Shown: positions 1-9,784, counted from the first letter of the stretch. The stretch: DNA of 64,000 nt from Pseudocolwellia sp048296855 (GCA_048296855.1 CP182631.1), one strand, 5' to 3'. Made by a program: numbers and translations. The notes: generated from the sequence alone by a model not told the origin.

Positions 1-861
1 ATGTGAAAGTCTGGTTGGGTATACAGCCCAAATATTAGCTTTTTGAGTGTAATTAGGCAGTATCTGTACAATTTTACCTTCAGCTAATAAGTGTTTTACA
101 TCCCATAAAGAGCGCATAACTATGCCACGACCTTCTAATGCCCATTGCAAAACAATTTCACCATGATTACTAGATAGGTGCCCGCTAATAGGTAATGATA
201 TTTCTTTTCCATCACGATCAAAATGCCAAATACCAAAAGGAGAATTTCGCTCTTTAAGCACAAGGCAGTCGTGATGAGTTAATTCGTCAATTTTTTGCGG
301 CGTTCCACATCGAGCTAAATATTCTGGTGAAGCACAAAGTATACGATTGTTCTCTTTAAGCATTTTACAAATATGTTGCTGAGGAAGATCTTCACCGACT
401 CTAATTTCTAAATCGAAACCTTCTTGAATAATATCAACCGCGCGGTCAAACACTTCTAATCGAACCTCTAGTTCAGGAAATTGTTCTGACAGTTTAGCAA
501 TTGCGGGAGCTACATATTTACGACCAAAACCAAAAGTGGTACAAAGATGCAGAAGTCCACGAGGGATATGCTGTGCCTCGGTAAGATCATCAACCATGTC
601 ATCAATGTCTGCTAGTATTCTAATGGCCCAGCGTTGTGTACGTTCACCGTCATCGGTAAGTACTATTTTTCGTGTGCTTCGATGAAACAGTCGTGTGTTA
701 AGGTTTGATTCTAAAATACCAATTCGCTTACTAATATAAGCAGGAGATTGGCCTAATTCCTCGGCAGCTGCGGCAAAACTTAACTTACGTATTACTGCAA
801 GGAATACATTTAAATCTTTAGGGTGAGGTAATCCCCTACAAATCGTGTTCTCATCTTTCAT
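1..861 (-). CDS. LysR-family transcriptional regulator, C-terminus cut off by window edge
   Basis: The reverse strand is open from an ATG at 861 to position 1 without a stop (287 codons), so the gene runs off the window. The first 60 residues form a LysR winged helix-turn-helix with the typical run ending in LFHRSTRK. The rest matches the periplasmic-binding-like effector domain (RVGEDLPQ, ASPEYLARCGTP, GRGIVMRSLWDV). It is divergent from the SLC13 transporter at 1008, with about 146 bases between them holding a palindrome suited to a LysR operator. By the usual LysR logic it probably controls that transporter and itself; the effector cannot be read from the sequence. Only the last few residues should be missing, as the family is usually about 300 residues. 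Confidence 0.9.
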   Translation of the reverse strand, partial: MKDENTICRGLPHPKDLNVFLAVIRKLSFAAAAEELGQSPAYISKRIGILESNLNTRLFHRSTRKIVLTDDGERTQRWAIRILADIDDMVDDLTEAQHIPRGLLHLCTTFGFGRKYVAPAIAKLSEQFPELEVRLEVFDRAVDIIQEGFDLEIRVGEDLPQQHICKMLKENNRILCASPEYLARCGTPQKIDELTHHDCLVLKERNSPFGIWHFDRDGKEISLPISGHLSSNHGEIVLQWALEGRGIVMRSLWDVKHLLAEGKIVQILPNYTQKANIWAVYPTRLSH

Positions 862-936
862 ATTTAGGTTGTTTATTATGGTTTTCGTAAAGCATATCAT
901 AGCTTATTGTAAAATATAGACTATAAATATTAATTC

Positions 937-954
937 ATAGTTACCTGTAACTAT
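937..954. promoter_or_regulatory. Candidate LysR operator (18-bp perfect palindrome)
   Basis: ATAGTTAC-CT-GTAACTAT lies in the divergent spacer between the LysR gene and the SLC13 transporter. It contains a T-N11-A core (T938 to A950), the classic LysR box pattern. The sequence is seen directly; its role as the operator is inferred from position and symmetry. Confidence 0.5.
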
Positions 955-1007
955 ACGATTATAATCATAATAACAATGTTATATTCGGTCTGTTTTGGAG
1001 CATATTA

Positions 1008-2486
1008 ATGGAAGTTGAACCTTTAGAAGAAAAAAAATTAGAATTTGGAGCAACCAGTCGTTTTCGCTTAATTGCTTTATTGTTAGGGCCTATTATTGCC
1101 TTACTTATTATGTTTTTACCTGCACCGCTTGGTATGGCAAAAGAAGCGTGGGTTTTAGTGGCTTTAATTGCTTGGATGGTTATTTGGTGGTTGTCTGAAG
1201 CTATACCTATTCCAGCTACGGCGTTACTCCCTATTCCGTTTATGCCACTATTAGGTGTAGGCGATATGAAAGTAGTAGCGAGTCAATATGCTAACCCCAT
1301 TATATTTTTATTTCTTGGTGGTTTTATAATGGCTGCTGCTATGCAAAAGTGGGGGTTGCATAAACGAATAGCCTTAAAAATTGTTTCTGTGGTCGGTACA
1401 AATCCACCGAGAGTTATTGGTGGTTTTATGTTGGCAACGGCATTTTTGTCAATGTGGATATCAAACACCTCGGCGACTATTATGATGTATGCGGTAGCGC
1501 TGTCGGTGATCGACTTTGTTGCTCGTAAAACTAACGATGAAAAAATGTTACGTCGTTTTGGTGTCGCCCTTATGTTAGGCATTGCTTATAGCGGTACTAT
1601 TGGCGGTGTTGGTACATTAATCGGTACGCCTCCTAATGCGTTATTAGCGAGTTTTCTATCTACAAGTTATGGTATTCAAATAGATTTTTTCACTTGGATG
1701 AAGTTTGGTGTTCCTGTTGTTTTATTAATGTTACCGCTTGCTTGGTTGTTGTTAACTAAATTTATTTTCCCTGCTGATAAAATTCAAATTGGTAATATTC
1801 AAAGTTTAATTGAAAACGAACTAAAAGAATTAGGCCCCATGAGTTATACCGAAAAAGTAGTCGCTGGCGTATTTTTTGGTGCAGCATTGGGTTGGATATT
1901 TCGTAAACCTTTGGTGGATTTAACGGGGTTACCAATTAACGATACGAGTATTGCATTAATTGCTGCTTTAGTTCTATTTGCTTGGCCAGTGCCAAAAAGC
2001 AGCGGTAAGTTTATTCTTGATTGGGAAGTAGCTAAAGAACTGCCATGGGGAATATTATTATTATTTGGTGGAGGGCTTGCTTTGTCTTTTGGATTTAATA
2101 ATACAGGGCTTGCTTCATGGATAGGTCAGTTAGTTTCAGGTCTTAATGTAAGTACTTGGCTGCTTGTATTAACCGTTGTTGTTTCAATTGTTTATTTAAC
2201 TGAAATAACCTCTAACACCGCTTCTACGGCAACGTTTCTTCCTATTTTAGGTGCGGTAGCAATTGGTTTAGATTTAGATCCTCGTACATTAGCTGTACCT
2301 GCTGCTGTTGCGGCTTCAATGGCATTTATGATGCCTGTAGCGACACCACCTAACGCCATTGTGTTTACCTATGAAAAAATGCGTTTATTCGACATGATTA
2401 AAGCGGGTTTCTTTTTAAATATTATTGCAATTATTGTTACCTGTTTAGTGATGTATCTTTTGGCAGGTGTCGTTTTTGGTATTTAA
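1008..2486 (+). CDS. SLC13/DASS-family sodium:anion (dicarboxylate) symporter
   Basis: This 492-residue inner membrane protein has about a dozen hydrophobic segments. Both DASS signature SNT motifs are present: S152-N153-T154 and S402-N403-T404, which in the VcINDY family bind sodium and substrate carboxylates. Conserved loops IGTPPNALL and ATPPNAIVF follow each half, reflecting the internal inverted repeat of the fold. Length is normal for the family. The likely role is sodium-driven uptake of C4-dicarboxylates or related acids; sulfate or citrate remain possible. The divergent LysR gene is the probable regulator. The gene stands alone, and a repeat element begins ten bases after its stop. 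Confidence 0.9.
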   Translation: MEVEPLEEKKLEFGATSRFRLIALLLGPIIALLIMFLPAPLGMAKEAWVLVALIAWMVIWWLSEAIPIPATALLPIPFMPLLGVGDMKVVASQYANPIIFLFLGGFIMAAAMQKWGLHKRIALKIVSVVGTNPPRVIGGFMLATAFLSMWISNTSATIMMYAVALSVIDFVARKTNDEKMLRRFGVALMLGIAYSGTIGGVGTLIGTPPNALLASFLSTSYGIQIDFFTWMKFGVPVVLLMLPLAWLLLTKFIFPADKIQIGNIQSLIENELKELGPMSYTEKVVAGVFFGAALGWIFRKPLVDLTGLPINDTSIALIAALVLFAWPVPKSSGKFILDWEVAKELPWGILLLFGGGLALSFGFNNTGLASWIGQLVSGLNVSTWLLVLTVVVSIVYLTEITSNTASTATFLPILGAVAIGLDLDPRTLAVPAAVAASMAFMMPVATPPNAIVFTYEKMRLFDMIKAGFFLNIIAIIVTCLVMYLLAGVVFGI

Positions 2487-2495
2487 CTTGAACTA

Positions 2496-2711
2496 GGGGT
2501 TGTTGACTTTTTGATATTACTTTCACAGCCCTTTGTGCTCATTTAAAATGAATTTTTCATTGGGCCTACGTGAGTTTTGATACTTAAGTTATGCTGGAAT
2601 GTATAACTCGTGTTCGCTTTTTTAAGATAATTTAGGATACAAAGCTCACGTGGGGATTAAATTCGTTTTATATTCAATGAAATTCAACCACTAGAGATCA
2701 ACAGAAGCTCC
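2496..2711. repeat. Small repeat element with inverted ends, family 2 (216-bp copy)
   Basis: The left end GGGGTTGTTGACTTT (2496-2510) is matched in reverse by GATCAACAGAAGC (2696-2708). Inside is a second imperfect inverted repeat, with arms around CCTACGTGAG near 2569 and CTCACGTGGGG near 2645. No coding potential is seen. Copies with related ends lie at 11971-12062, 37908-38111 and 59093-59181. Confidence 0.55.
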
Positions 2712-2858
2712 TCTATTTTTATAAAAACTATGAATATATTCAATTATGACTTTTTATAAGCTTCTTATAAGGATGTAGCAAAATAAACTAGTGTAGAGTA
2801 GTTATCGAGAATAATCATTCTTGCAATCATGTCTTTCTGACCTATATTTTATGTACTT

Positions 2859-2883
2859 AAATTTCGTTGGAAACGTTAAATTT
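2859..2883. repeat. Hairpin related to repeat family 3
   Basis: AAATTT and CGTT pair with AACG and AAATTT around a short loop. The preceding ATGTACTTAAATTTCG resembles the cores of the family 3 copies near 16934 and 19010. This is probably a decayed partial copy upstream of the first large TonB receptor. Confidence 0.35.
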
Positions 2884-2955
2884 GTGTTTATTAAACATTT
2901 AATTAACATTAAGTAGTCAACCAGTTAACAAGTGTTGTATAACATTATGAAAAAT

Positions 2956-2979
2956 AGAGCCTTATTGGCTCTTTTTTTT
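2956..2979 (+). terminator. Rho-independent terminator
   Basis: AGAGCC, loop TTATT, GGCTCT, followed by eight T. It is a clear intrinsic terminator but lies about 470 bases after the nearest upstream stop (2486). It may end a long 3' tail or an untranslated transcript from the 2.5-2.95 kb gap, where I see no gene. Confidence 0.7.
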
Positions 2980-3020
2980 AAGATTTTTAGCTATAATTGG
3001 AAAAGAATGATGCTTGAACT

Positions 3021-3070
3021 TATTGAACACGAAATGTAATTTATAACTCTACATTTTTACTATTTATTCC
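3021..3070. repeat. 50-bp repeat shared with 8703-8753
   Basis: TATTGAACACGAAATGTAAT followed by CTCTACAT and TATTTATTCC is repeated with few changes at 8703-8753. Each copy contains an ATGTA...TACAT hairpin and lies 130-200 bases upstream of a gene (TonB receptor here, dehalogenase there). Shared regulation or repeat debris are both possible. Confidence 0.45.
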
Positions 3071-3218
3071 CCAAATCTAAGCTTGTAGTGTAGACGATAG
3101 TCTCTAATTTTTTTCCGTATAACAATGTTTGGTCATTTAAGAAAACAATAAGATTTTTGCGTGATAGACATAATGAGCGGTAGAAAAATTAAATTAATGT
3201 CATTAAGAGGAAATGATT

Positions 3219-6071
3219 ATGTCCTGTAAATCAATAACTACAAAAAAAACACGTTTTAAACTTAATGCGTGTACTCTTTTACTTTTATCGTTAGGTGCAT
3301 CTGCACAATCTGCTTATGCTGAAGAGGAAGCGACTGAAGCTAAAGAAGCTAAAGTTGAAAGAATCGCAGTAACAGGTAGTCGAATTCAACGACCTGGCTT
3401 TGAAACATCAACTCCAGTTAATGTTGTTGGAAAAGAAGCTATCGAAGAATCAGGCTTTTCTAACCTTTATGATGTTTTAAAATCAGTACCTTCTATTGGT
3501 GTTGGTTTAGGTAGTGCTAACGCCAGCGTACAAGCGCTTTCAAATCCAGAAGCTGGTGCATCATTTGTTAACCTTCGTGGATTAGGTACAGACAGAAGTT
3601 TAGTTTTGATTGATGGTCGCCGTCGTGTTTCAGGTAGTAGTGCCTCATCAGCGGTTGATATGTCAATGATCCCTGCAGGATTGATTGAGCGTGTTGAAGT
3701 TATCACCGGTGGTGCATCAGCTGTATATGGTGCTGATGCGGTAAGTGGTGCTGTTAACATGATCATGAAAGATGATATTGAAGGCATCGAAGTTTCAGTA
3801 AGTACAGGTGCTTCTACTGAAGGGAGTGGTGGTGAACGCTTAGCTCTTGACTTGGCCAGTGGTTCCGAATTTGCCAACGGTAGAGGAAGCATGGTTTTTG
3901 GTATAAGTTACAGTAAAGAAGAGGAGTTGAAAGCTTCACAACGAGACTTTTCTTCAATTCAATTAAATACACGACCAAACCCTGCTAATACAGGCGGTAA
4001 TGACGGTATCCCAGACGAAATTCATGTCGATGATTTAGGATTGATTTCTTATTCTCCTTTAGGAGCCTTTAATATTGGAGGTAATTATTATACTGACGAT
4101 AATGGTGTGCGATTACTTGATATGGGCGTTCCATTTGATTCAAGTAGAGGTGCAGGAAATGAAGGTTTTAGACAAGTTGACTACACAAGCTTAAGACAAG
4201 AGCAAGAAATTTTAGCGACACGCTTTAGTTTGAATTATGAAGTGTCAGATAATATTAATTTCTTCCTTGATGCGGATTATGGTCAAACGACTACGGTTGG
4301 TTCAGGACAACCAGACAATACATCAGCAGGTGATGGTTTTGTAATAAATAAATTGCAACGTGAAAACCCTTTATTACCTGATGATTTAACAGCTCTTATG
4401 GATGCTAATGGCGTAACAACGCTTACTTTTAACCGTGTATATGAGAATTGGGGGAATAGAATTCCAACTTTTGACCGTACCAGCACCTCTATTGTTGTAG
4501 GTTTTGATGGGTATTTAGAGAATGATTGGAATTGGAATGTTTTCTATCAAGATTCTCGTTATGAAAATAATTCAAAATGGGCTAATTATACGGTTACTGA
4601 ACGTGTAGCTAATGCTATTGATGTTATTGAAGATCCTCTTACTGGTGAAGCGGTATGTCGTGTTGGTGGTAATTGTGTTCCTATTTATCCTCTTTCACAA
4701 GATCCGCTTACGGCAGAGCAAGAAGCATATATTCAGCATACAGTACTTCGTTTTCATAGAAATGAACAACAAGTTATGTCGGCGAGTTTAACAGGTGATG
4801 CATTTGAATTACCTGCTGGTGACGTTATGTTTGCTGCTGGATTAGAGCATCGAGAAGAGTCTATTGAAGCTTTAGATGATGGTATAGCACGACAAGGCAA
4901 CGTTCATTTATTTAGAGGACAAGAGCCTCAAGATGCAGAGCTAACGGTTGATGAAGCGTATTTAGAAGTTGTGATCCCTGTGCTTTCAGATATGCCAGGT
5001 TTTAAACAGTTTGATATTGAAGCTGCAATTAGGTACTCAGATTACGATACTATTGGTGGAACAACAGCAAGTAAGCTTGGTTTTAATTGGGCAATATCTG
5101 ACGATGTTCGTTTAAGAGCTTCTAAAGCGGTTAGTGTTCGTGCACCTAATTTATCGGAATTATTTAGTCCTGGTGTTACTACAGGAGCTTTTTTAACTGA
5201 CCCTTGTGACGCTACTCAAGTTGATTTGGGTTCATCTACTCGTGAAGCTAATTGTATTGCTTTAGGCTTTCCTACAGGTTGGGTTGATCCTAACTCAGTA
5301 CCAGCAAAAGAAGTTGTTACTGGAGGAAACCCTGATTTAAAAGAAGAAGAGTCGGATTCATTAGCTATTGGGGTTGTTTTAACTCCTAGTTTTATTGAAA
5401 ATCTTTCATTTTCAATTGACTATTGGGATATTGAAATAACAGATGCTATCGGTTCTTTTTCTGCTACGGATATTATTAAGAAGTGTGTTGATTCACCATC
5501 AACCGACAATGAATTTTGTCCTTTAATAACTCGTGACAGTCAATCATCTATTTCTCGTATAGATGTTTCAAAAATTAACGTAGGTAGCCTTAATGCTCGT
5601 GGTATCGATTTTGAAGGTTATTATAAAACTGATGCTTATAATGGAACATTAGCTGTTTCTTTAAATGGCTCATACCTTTTAGATCATGAGCAGTTGATTG
5701 ATGAGAATGACCCTACAAGTTTATTCATCACAAAAAATGAGCCTGACAACCCTGAGTTCCGTTCTAACTTAAACCTTACTTATAAAGAAGGTGCGTTATC
5801 TGTTGGATTAAACACTCGTTACATTGGTTCAACAGTACTTGATGCTAATGCTCTTACGAATGAAACAATAGATACTAATGATGTGCCTAGTCGTATGTAT
5901 AACGACTTAGTCATTGGTTACGAGTTTGATAATGATTTAAGGTTAACAGCAACTATTACCAATATTGGTGATGTTGAGCCGCCTCGTCGTGAAGTTGTGT
6001 TTACTGGTGCTATTGGTAATTACGATAACGTTGGTCGCTTTGTTTCCTTAAGAGCTTCATATAACTTTTAA
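3219..6071 (+). CDS. TonB-dependent outer membrane receptor (paralogue 1)
   Basis: The start is placed at ATG 3219 because AAGAGG (3205-3210) sits eight bases before it; an in-frame ATG at 3213 is too close. The 950-residue protein has a signal peptide ending near SAYA, then ERIAVTGSRIQRPGFETSTP (possible TonB box and start of the plug). The plug domain spans roughly residues 60-180, with FVNLRGLG and EVITGGASAVYGADAVSGAVN. The large beta-barrel ends in the aromatic residue of ASYNF. It is a paralogue of the receptor at 13625, of exactly the same length. Its ligand is unknown; the adjacent S9 peptidase suggests peptides, while the dehalogenase/dehydratase cluster between the two receptors suggests an organic compound. 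Confidence 0.93.
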   Translation: MSCKSITTKKTRFKLNACTLLLLSLGASAQSAYAEEEATEAKEAKVERIAVTGSRIQRPGFETSTPVNVVGKEAIEESGFSNLYDVLKSVPSIGVGLGSANASVQALSNPEAGASFVNLRGLGTDRSLVLIDGRRRVSGSSASSAVDMSMIPAGLIERVEVITGGASAVYGADAVSGAVNMIMKDDIEGIEVSVSTGASTEGSGGERLALDLASGSEFANGRGSMVFGISYSKEEELKASQRDFSSIQLNTRPNPANTGGNDGIPDEIHVDDLGLISYSPLGAFNIGGNYYTDDNGVRLLDMGVPFDSSRGAGNEGFRQVDYTSLRQEQEILATRFSLNYEVSDNINFFLDADYGQTTTVGSGQPDNTSAGDGFVINKLQRENPLLPDDLTALMDANGVTTLTFNRVYENWGNRIPTFDRTSTSIVVGFDGYLENDWNWNVFYQDSRYENNSKWANYTVTERVANAIDVIEDPLTGEAVCRVGGNCVPIYPLSQDPLTAEQEAYIQHTVLRFHRNEQQVMSASLTGDAFELPAGDVMFAAGLEHREESIEALDDGIARQGNVHLFRGQEPQDAELTVDEAYLEVVIPVLSDMPGFKQFDIEAAIRYSDYDTIGGTTASKLGFNWAISDDVRLRASKAVSVRAPNLSELFSPGVTTGAFLTDPCDATQVDLGSSTREANCIALGFPTGWVDPNSVPAKEVVTGGNPDLKEEESDSLAIGVVLTPSFIENLSFSIDYWDIEITDAIGSFSATDIIKKCVDSPSTDNEFCPLITRDSQSSISRIDVSKINVGSLNARGIDFEGYYKTDAYNGTLAVSLNGSYLLDHEQLIDENDPTSLFITKNEPDNPEFRSNLNLTYKEGALSVGLNTRYIGSTVLDANALTNETIDTNDVPSRMYNDLVIGYEFDNDLRLTATITNIGDVEPPRREVVFTGAIGNYDNVGRFVSLRASYNF

Positions 6072-6098
6072 TATTTAAAATATTATTGTTTTAAATAA

Positions 6099-6127
6099 AA
6101 GCCAAGTTTTTAACTTGGCTTTTTTTT
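6099..6127 (+). terminator. Rho-independent terminator after TonB receptor 1
   Basis: A ten-base stem AAGCCAAGTT/AACTTGGCTT with a TTT loop is followed by a run of eight T, 28 bases after the receptor stop. This is a strong intrinsic terminator. Confidence 0.9.
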
Positions 6128-6304
6128 CTTAAGATTTATTAAAAATAAATATTGGAAAGGTACATGAGCTATTTTTGTACTTTTAGTACTAAACGCATGA
6201 ATGAATTGACCTATTTTATACGAAGAATAAATGGTCAATGGGTTATTGCGATTGGAATAACAATAGATATGAGCAATTTTTATTGAAAAATGTGAGCACA
6301 AAAG

Positions 6305-8332
6305 ATGAAAAAATACATAACGATACTTATGAGTATTATTGGTTTTAGTTGTTTGAATTCATATGCGCAAACTTCAGCATTTAAGCCTATAGATGTTTTT
6401 GAATTAGAGTATGCAGCAGATCCAGAATTTAGTGCCGATGGGAAAAGCATAGTTTACGTGCGTAACTTTATGGACATAATGAAGGATAGAAAACGCAGTA
6501 ACCTTTGGCGAGTTGATTTTGATGGAAAAAATCATAGACCAATAACTTCAGGATTAAACAATTATGCTAGCCCACGTTTTTCTCCTGATGGGACAAGGAT
6601 CGCTTTTATTGCCAATGAAAATGGTAAAGCTCATATTTATGTTAAATGGTTAAAAACGGGCGAGCAGTTTTCAATTGCTCAATTACAAAAAGGTATTGGT
6701 TCTCTAACTTGGTCGCCTAATAGTGAGATGATTGCCTTTACACAATTTGTTGCCACAAAAAACAAACCCTATATCACGCTGCCAACAAAACCAAAAGGTG
6801 CTGAATGGGAAAAAGAAGCGACTATTTATAATGAATTAAAATATAGAAGTGATGGTTCTGGTGATTTAGAGCACGGAAACAAGCATGTTTTTGTTGTTCC
6901 TGCCTTGGGAGGAACACCTCGACAACTAACGTTTGGTGAGTTTAATCATAAATCAGTACTCTCATGGTCACGTGATGGTTCAACGCTGTATTTTTCAGCA
7001 AATCGTCATGATAATCATGCGATAGAAGTAAGAGATACTGAAATATATTCAGTTGAGCTTGAATCAGGTAAATTAACAGAGTTAACAAATCGATTTGGCC
7101 CTGATAATAATCCGGTTGTTTCACCTGATGGCAAAAAAATTGCTTTTACTGGTTACGATGATAAGCGTATGGGATATCACAACGAATATTTGTATGTGAT
7201 GAACGTGGACGGGAGTGATCGTAAAGCACTTTCTGATAACTTTGACAGAAGTATTAATAGCTTCTATTGGGGAAGTAACAGTAAAGAAATATTCTTTGAA
7301 TACACGGATAAAGGTTCAGGAAATATAGGGAAGATCAGTTTAAGTGGTAAAGTTACTAAGTTAGTTTCTAATGTGGGAGGCTTATCTTTTGGTAGGCCAT
7401 ATAACGCTGGTTCGTTTGCAGTAAATAAAAATAGTGAACTTGCGTTTACCTTATCAAACCCACTTGATCCTTCAAACATTGCGGTCGCTTCTCGTAAAGG
7501 TGGAAAATCAACACAAATAACTGATTTAAATAGTGAACTTCTTAACTATCGAACGTTAGGTACAGTTGAAGAAATTTGGTATAAATCGAGTCATGACGGT
7601 ACTGATATTCAGGGATGGTTAGTTAAGCCAGCTGATTTTGATCCTAAGAAAAAATATCCACTTATTTTGGAAATTCACGGTGGTCCATTTCTTGGTTATG
7701 GCCCAAACTTTGCGGCAGAATTTCAATTAATGGCTAATGCCGGCTATATGGTGCTTTATACTAACCCTAGAGGTAGTAAGGGGTATGGGGCTAAATTTGC
7801 TAATCTGATACATCACGATTACCCCGGTAATGATTATCACGATTTAATGTCGGGTGTTGACCATGTTATCTCAATGGGCAACGTTGATGAAAATCGCTTA
7901 TATGTTACTGGCGGTAGTGGAGGTGGAGTACTTACTGCTTGGATTATTGGAAAAACTAACCGTTTTAAAGCCGCAGCTGTTACCAAAGCTGTAGTTAACT
8001 GGACCAGTGCCGCGCTTTATTCAGATGTTCCTTTTCACTTTTCAAAATATTGGTTTGGTGCAATGCCATGGGAAGATCAAGAAAACTATTGGCGTCGTTC
8101 ACCTTTATCATTGGTAGGCAATGTGAGTACACCAACCATGATTGTTGTAGGAGAGCTTGATGCCCGCACTCCACTTGTAGAAAGTGAACAGTATTATCAA
8201 GCATTAAAAATGCGTGAAATAGAAACGAAACTTGTCAGGATGAAAGGTGCATTTCACAATATATCTGCAAGGCCAAGTAATATGATTTCTAAAACATTGC
8301 ATATTATTAAGTGGTTTGACGAGCATAAGTAA
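6305..8332 (+). CDS. S9-family serine peptidase (prolyl oligopeptidase fold), exported
   Basis: This 675-residue protein has a signal peptide (cleavage near SYAQ). The N-terminal beta-propeller, roughly residues 30-400, carries repeated PD40-type blades (SADGKSIVYV, SPDGTRIAFI, SPDGKKIAFT). The C-terminal alpha/beta-hydrolase domain has nucleophile S538 in GGSGGG, D619 in GELDARTP and H651 in GAFHNIS, the expected order and spacing of the S9 triad. It should cleave peptides in the periplasm, as DPP/acylaminoacyl peptidase relatives do. It follows TonB receptor 1 but is separated from it by a strong terminator, so it is probably its own unit. Substrate preference cannot be stated. Confidence 0.92.
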   Translation: MKKYITILMSIIGFSCLNSYAQTSAFKPIDVFELEYAADPEFSADGKSIVYVRNFMDIMKDRKRSNLWRVDFDGKNHRPITSGLNNYASPRFSPDGTRIAFIANENGKAHIYVKWLKTGEQFSIAQLQKGIGSLTWSPNSEMIAFTQFVATKNKPYITLPTKPKGAEWEKEATIYNELKYRSDGSGDLEHGNKHVFVVPALGGTPRQLTFGEFNHKSVLSWSRDGSTLYFSANRHDNHAIEVRDTEIYSVELESGKLTELTNRFGPDNNPVVSPDGKKIAFTGYDDKRMGYHNEYLYVMNVDGSDRKALSDNFDRSINSFYWGSNSKEIFFEYTDKGSGNIGKISLSGKVTKLVSNVGGLSFGRPYNAGSFAVNKNSELAFTLSNPLDPSNIAVASRKGGKSTQITDLNSELLNYRTLGTVEEIWYKSSHDGTDIQGWLVKPADFDPKKKYPLILEIHGGPFLGYGPNFAAEFQLMANAGYMVLYTNPRGSKGYGAKFANLIHHDYPGNDYHDLMSGVDHVISMGNVDENRLYVTGGSGGGVLTAWIIGKTNRFKAAAVTKAVVNWTSAALYSDVPFHFSKYWFGAMPWEDQENYWRRSPLSLVGNVSTPTMIVVGELDARTPLVESEQYYQALKMREIETKLVRMKGAFHNISARPSNMISKTLHIIKWFDEHK

Positions 8333-8510
8333 TTCTGAACTTCAGTTTATGTATCGCTTTTACTACCCAGTTTGTTATTTTTGAAAGTAGATATCGCCTG
8401 CTATTGAGTAATGCTTTTAGGAATTAATATGATTCCTAAAAGCAAGGTATTCCAATAATCGTTTATATCTACAGCGTTTATCTTTTCTCTAAAAAGATCT
8501 TGTAATAATG

Positions 8511-8701
8511 AACCTGAACTCGGTTTAAGAGATCCTTAACAAATTGGAATGTAAGAAAAAATAGTTTTATTTAGCCTCTGGTTTGCTAGTTTTTCTTAAC
8601 TCAATGCAAATTTCGCGTCAATACTCCTCTATTGCAAGTAAATTTAACGGGAAGTTAGGAGAAATGGTCGCTAGAGAAGCATTTATTAAGCCGAGTTCAT
8701 A
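8511..8701 (+). repeat. MITE-like element, family 1, copy A
   Basis: Left end AACCTGAACTCGGTTTAA (8511-8528) is mirrored by TTATTAAGCCGAGTTCAT at the right (8683-8700). The interior shares blocks such as TTGCTAG, CGTCAATA...CTATTGCAAGT and AATTTAACG with the copies at 36955 and 45681. It is the most diverged of the three. It fills much of the 550-base gap between the S9 peptidase and the dehalogenase gene. Confidence 0.75.
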
Positions 8702-8702
8702 T

Positions 8703-8753
8703 TAATTGAACACAAAATGTAATCCAAAGCTCTACATCTAGTGTATTTATTTC
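8703..8753. repeat. 50-bp repeat shared with 3021-3070
   Basis: TAATTGAACACAAAATGTAA...CTCTACAT...TATTTATTTC matches the block upstream of TonB receptor 1. It abuts the right end of the family 1 element and lies about 130 bases before the dehalogenase start. Confidence 0.45.
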
Positions 8754-8884
8754 TGATTTGTGAATTCGTAAGATGGGGCATGATATTAAAATTGCTGAGT
8801 AGAATATTTTTTTACTGAAGAGTTGCTTTTTTTGGTGTAAATCGATTTACGTTGGCAATAGAAATCAAATTGAAAGGAACAATT

Positions 8885-9784
8885 ATGTTTACCTCATATA
8901 AGATTGAAAAGACATTCGTAAACGAGATAAATATTAATTATCGCGTAGGCGGTAATGGTCCTGCGTTATTATTATTGCATGGACATCCTCAAACACATGT
9001 TATTTGGCATAAAATTGCCGATACCTTAGCTCAGCACTTTACTGTTGTTGCAGCAGATTTAAGAGGCTATGGCGATAGCGATAAGCCTGAAGCTAGCGAT
9101 ACATCTATTGCTTACTCAAAGCGTGAAATGGCAAAAGATCAGGTTGAATTAATGAAAACATTGGGGTTTTCTGAATTTTCAGTACTTGCTCATGATCGTG
9201 GCGCACGTGTTGCACATCGAATGGCTATGGATTCACCAGAGTGTATCAATAACATGATACTACTTGATATAGCACCCACATTAGCTATGTACGAGCAAAC
9301 TAATCAAGATTTTGCTCGTGCTTATTGGCATTGGTTCTTTTTAATACGCCCTGCGCCTTTTCCTGAATCATTAATTGAAACTGATCCTGAAAACTATCTT
9401 CGAAATGTTATGGGCGCACGAAGTGCAGGCATGGCTCCATTTACAGATGAAGCTTTTGCTGAATATTTACGTTGTTTAAAACTTCCTGGCGCAGCAACTG
9501 GTTTTTGTGAAGATTATCGCGCGAGTGCAGGTATTGATTTAATACACGACCAAGACGATATTGATGCAGGCAAAAAAGTGTCGTGTCCGCTATTAGTTTT
9601 TTGGGGGCAAGAGGGCGTTGTTGGACGTTGTTTTGAGCCTCTTAATGAATGGGAAAAAGTTGCAGAAAACGTTAAAGGTGGAGCACTTCCTTCAGGTCAT
9701 TATATTCCAGAAGAAGCACCTGATTTACTTTTAAAGCATGCAATATCCTTTATACAAACGGGTCAGTTTAACGGTCTAAATTGA
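8885..9784 (+). CDS. Haloacetate (fluoroacetate) dehalogenase-like alpha/beta hydrolase
   Basis: The start is ATG 8885 with AAAGGA six bases upstream; an earlier in-frame TTG at 8852 has no ribosome site. The 299-residue cytoplasmic protein has nucleophile D104 in HDRGAR with R105 and R108, second acid D128, H272 in GHYIP, and H149-W150 plus Y211 in the cap. In characterised fluoroacetate dehalogenases (FAc-DEX type) the same positions form the Asp-His-Asp triad, the carboxylate-binding arginines and the halide site. The expected reaction is haloacetate plus water to glycolate plus halide. Epoxide hydrolase relatives lack this His-Trp pair, so the dehalogenase call is favoured, though activity on fluorine cannot be read from sequence. 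LeuCD-like genes follow. Confidence 0.82.
   Translation: MFTSYKIEKTFVNEININYRVGGNGPALLLLHGHPQTHVIWHKIADTLAQHFTVVAADLRGYGDSDKPEASDTSIAYSKREMAKDQVELMKTLGFSEFSVLAHDRGARVAHRMAMDSPECINNMILLDIAPTLAMYEQTNQDFARAYWHWFFLIRPAPFPESLIETDPENYLRNVMGARSAGMAPFTDEAFAEYLRCLKLPGAATGFCEDYRASAGIDLIHDQDDIDAGKKVSCPLLVFWGQEGVVGRCFEPLNEWEKVAENVKGGALPSGHYIPEEAPDLLLKHAISFIQTGQFNGLN

Noticed and set aside
2545..2680. Imperfect inverted repeat around CCTACGTGAG as a separate element
   Set aside because: It lies wholly inside the family 2 element at 2496-2711 and is better read as its inner stem.
3467..3892. 141-codon reverse-strand ORF under TonB receptor 1 (with a twin at 13873-14298)
   Set aside because: Both lie antisense to the conserved plug domain and match each other only because the receptors are paralogues. 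No ribosome site or independent motif.
8511..8753. Clustered repeats considered as a CRISPR array or phage attachment site
   Set aside because: No regular repeat-spacer pattern exists, and no integrase or Cas gene is near. The copies are dispersed over the window.
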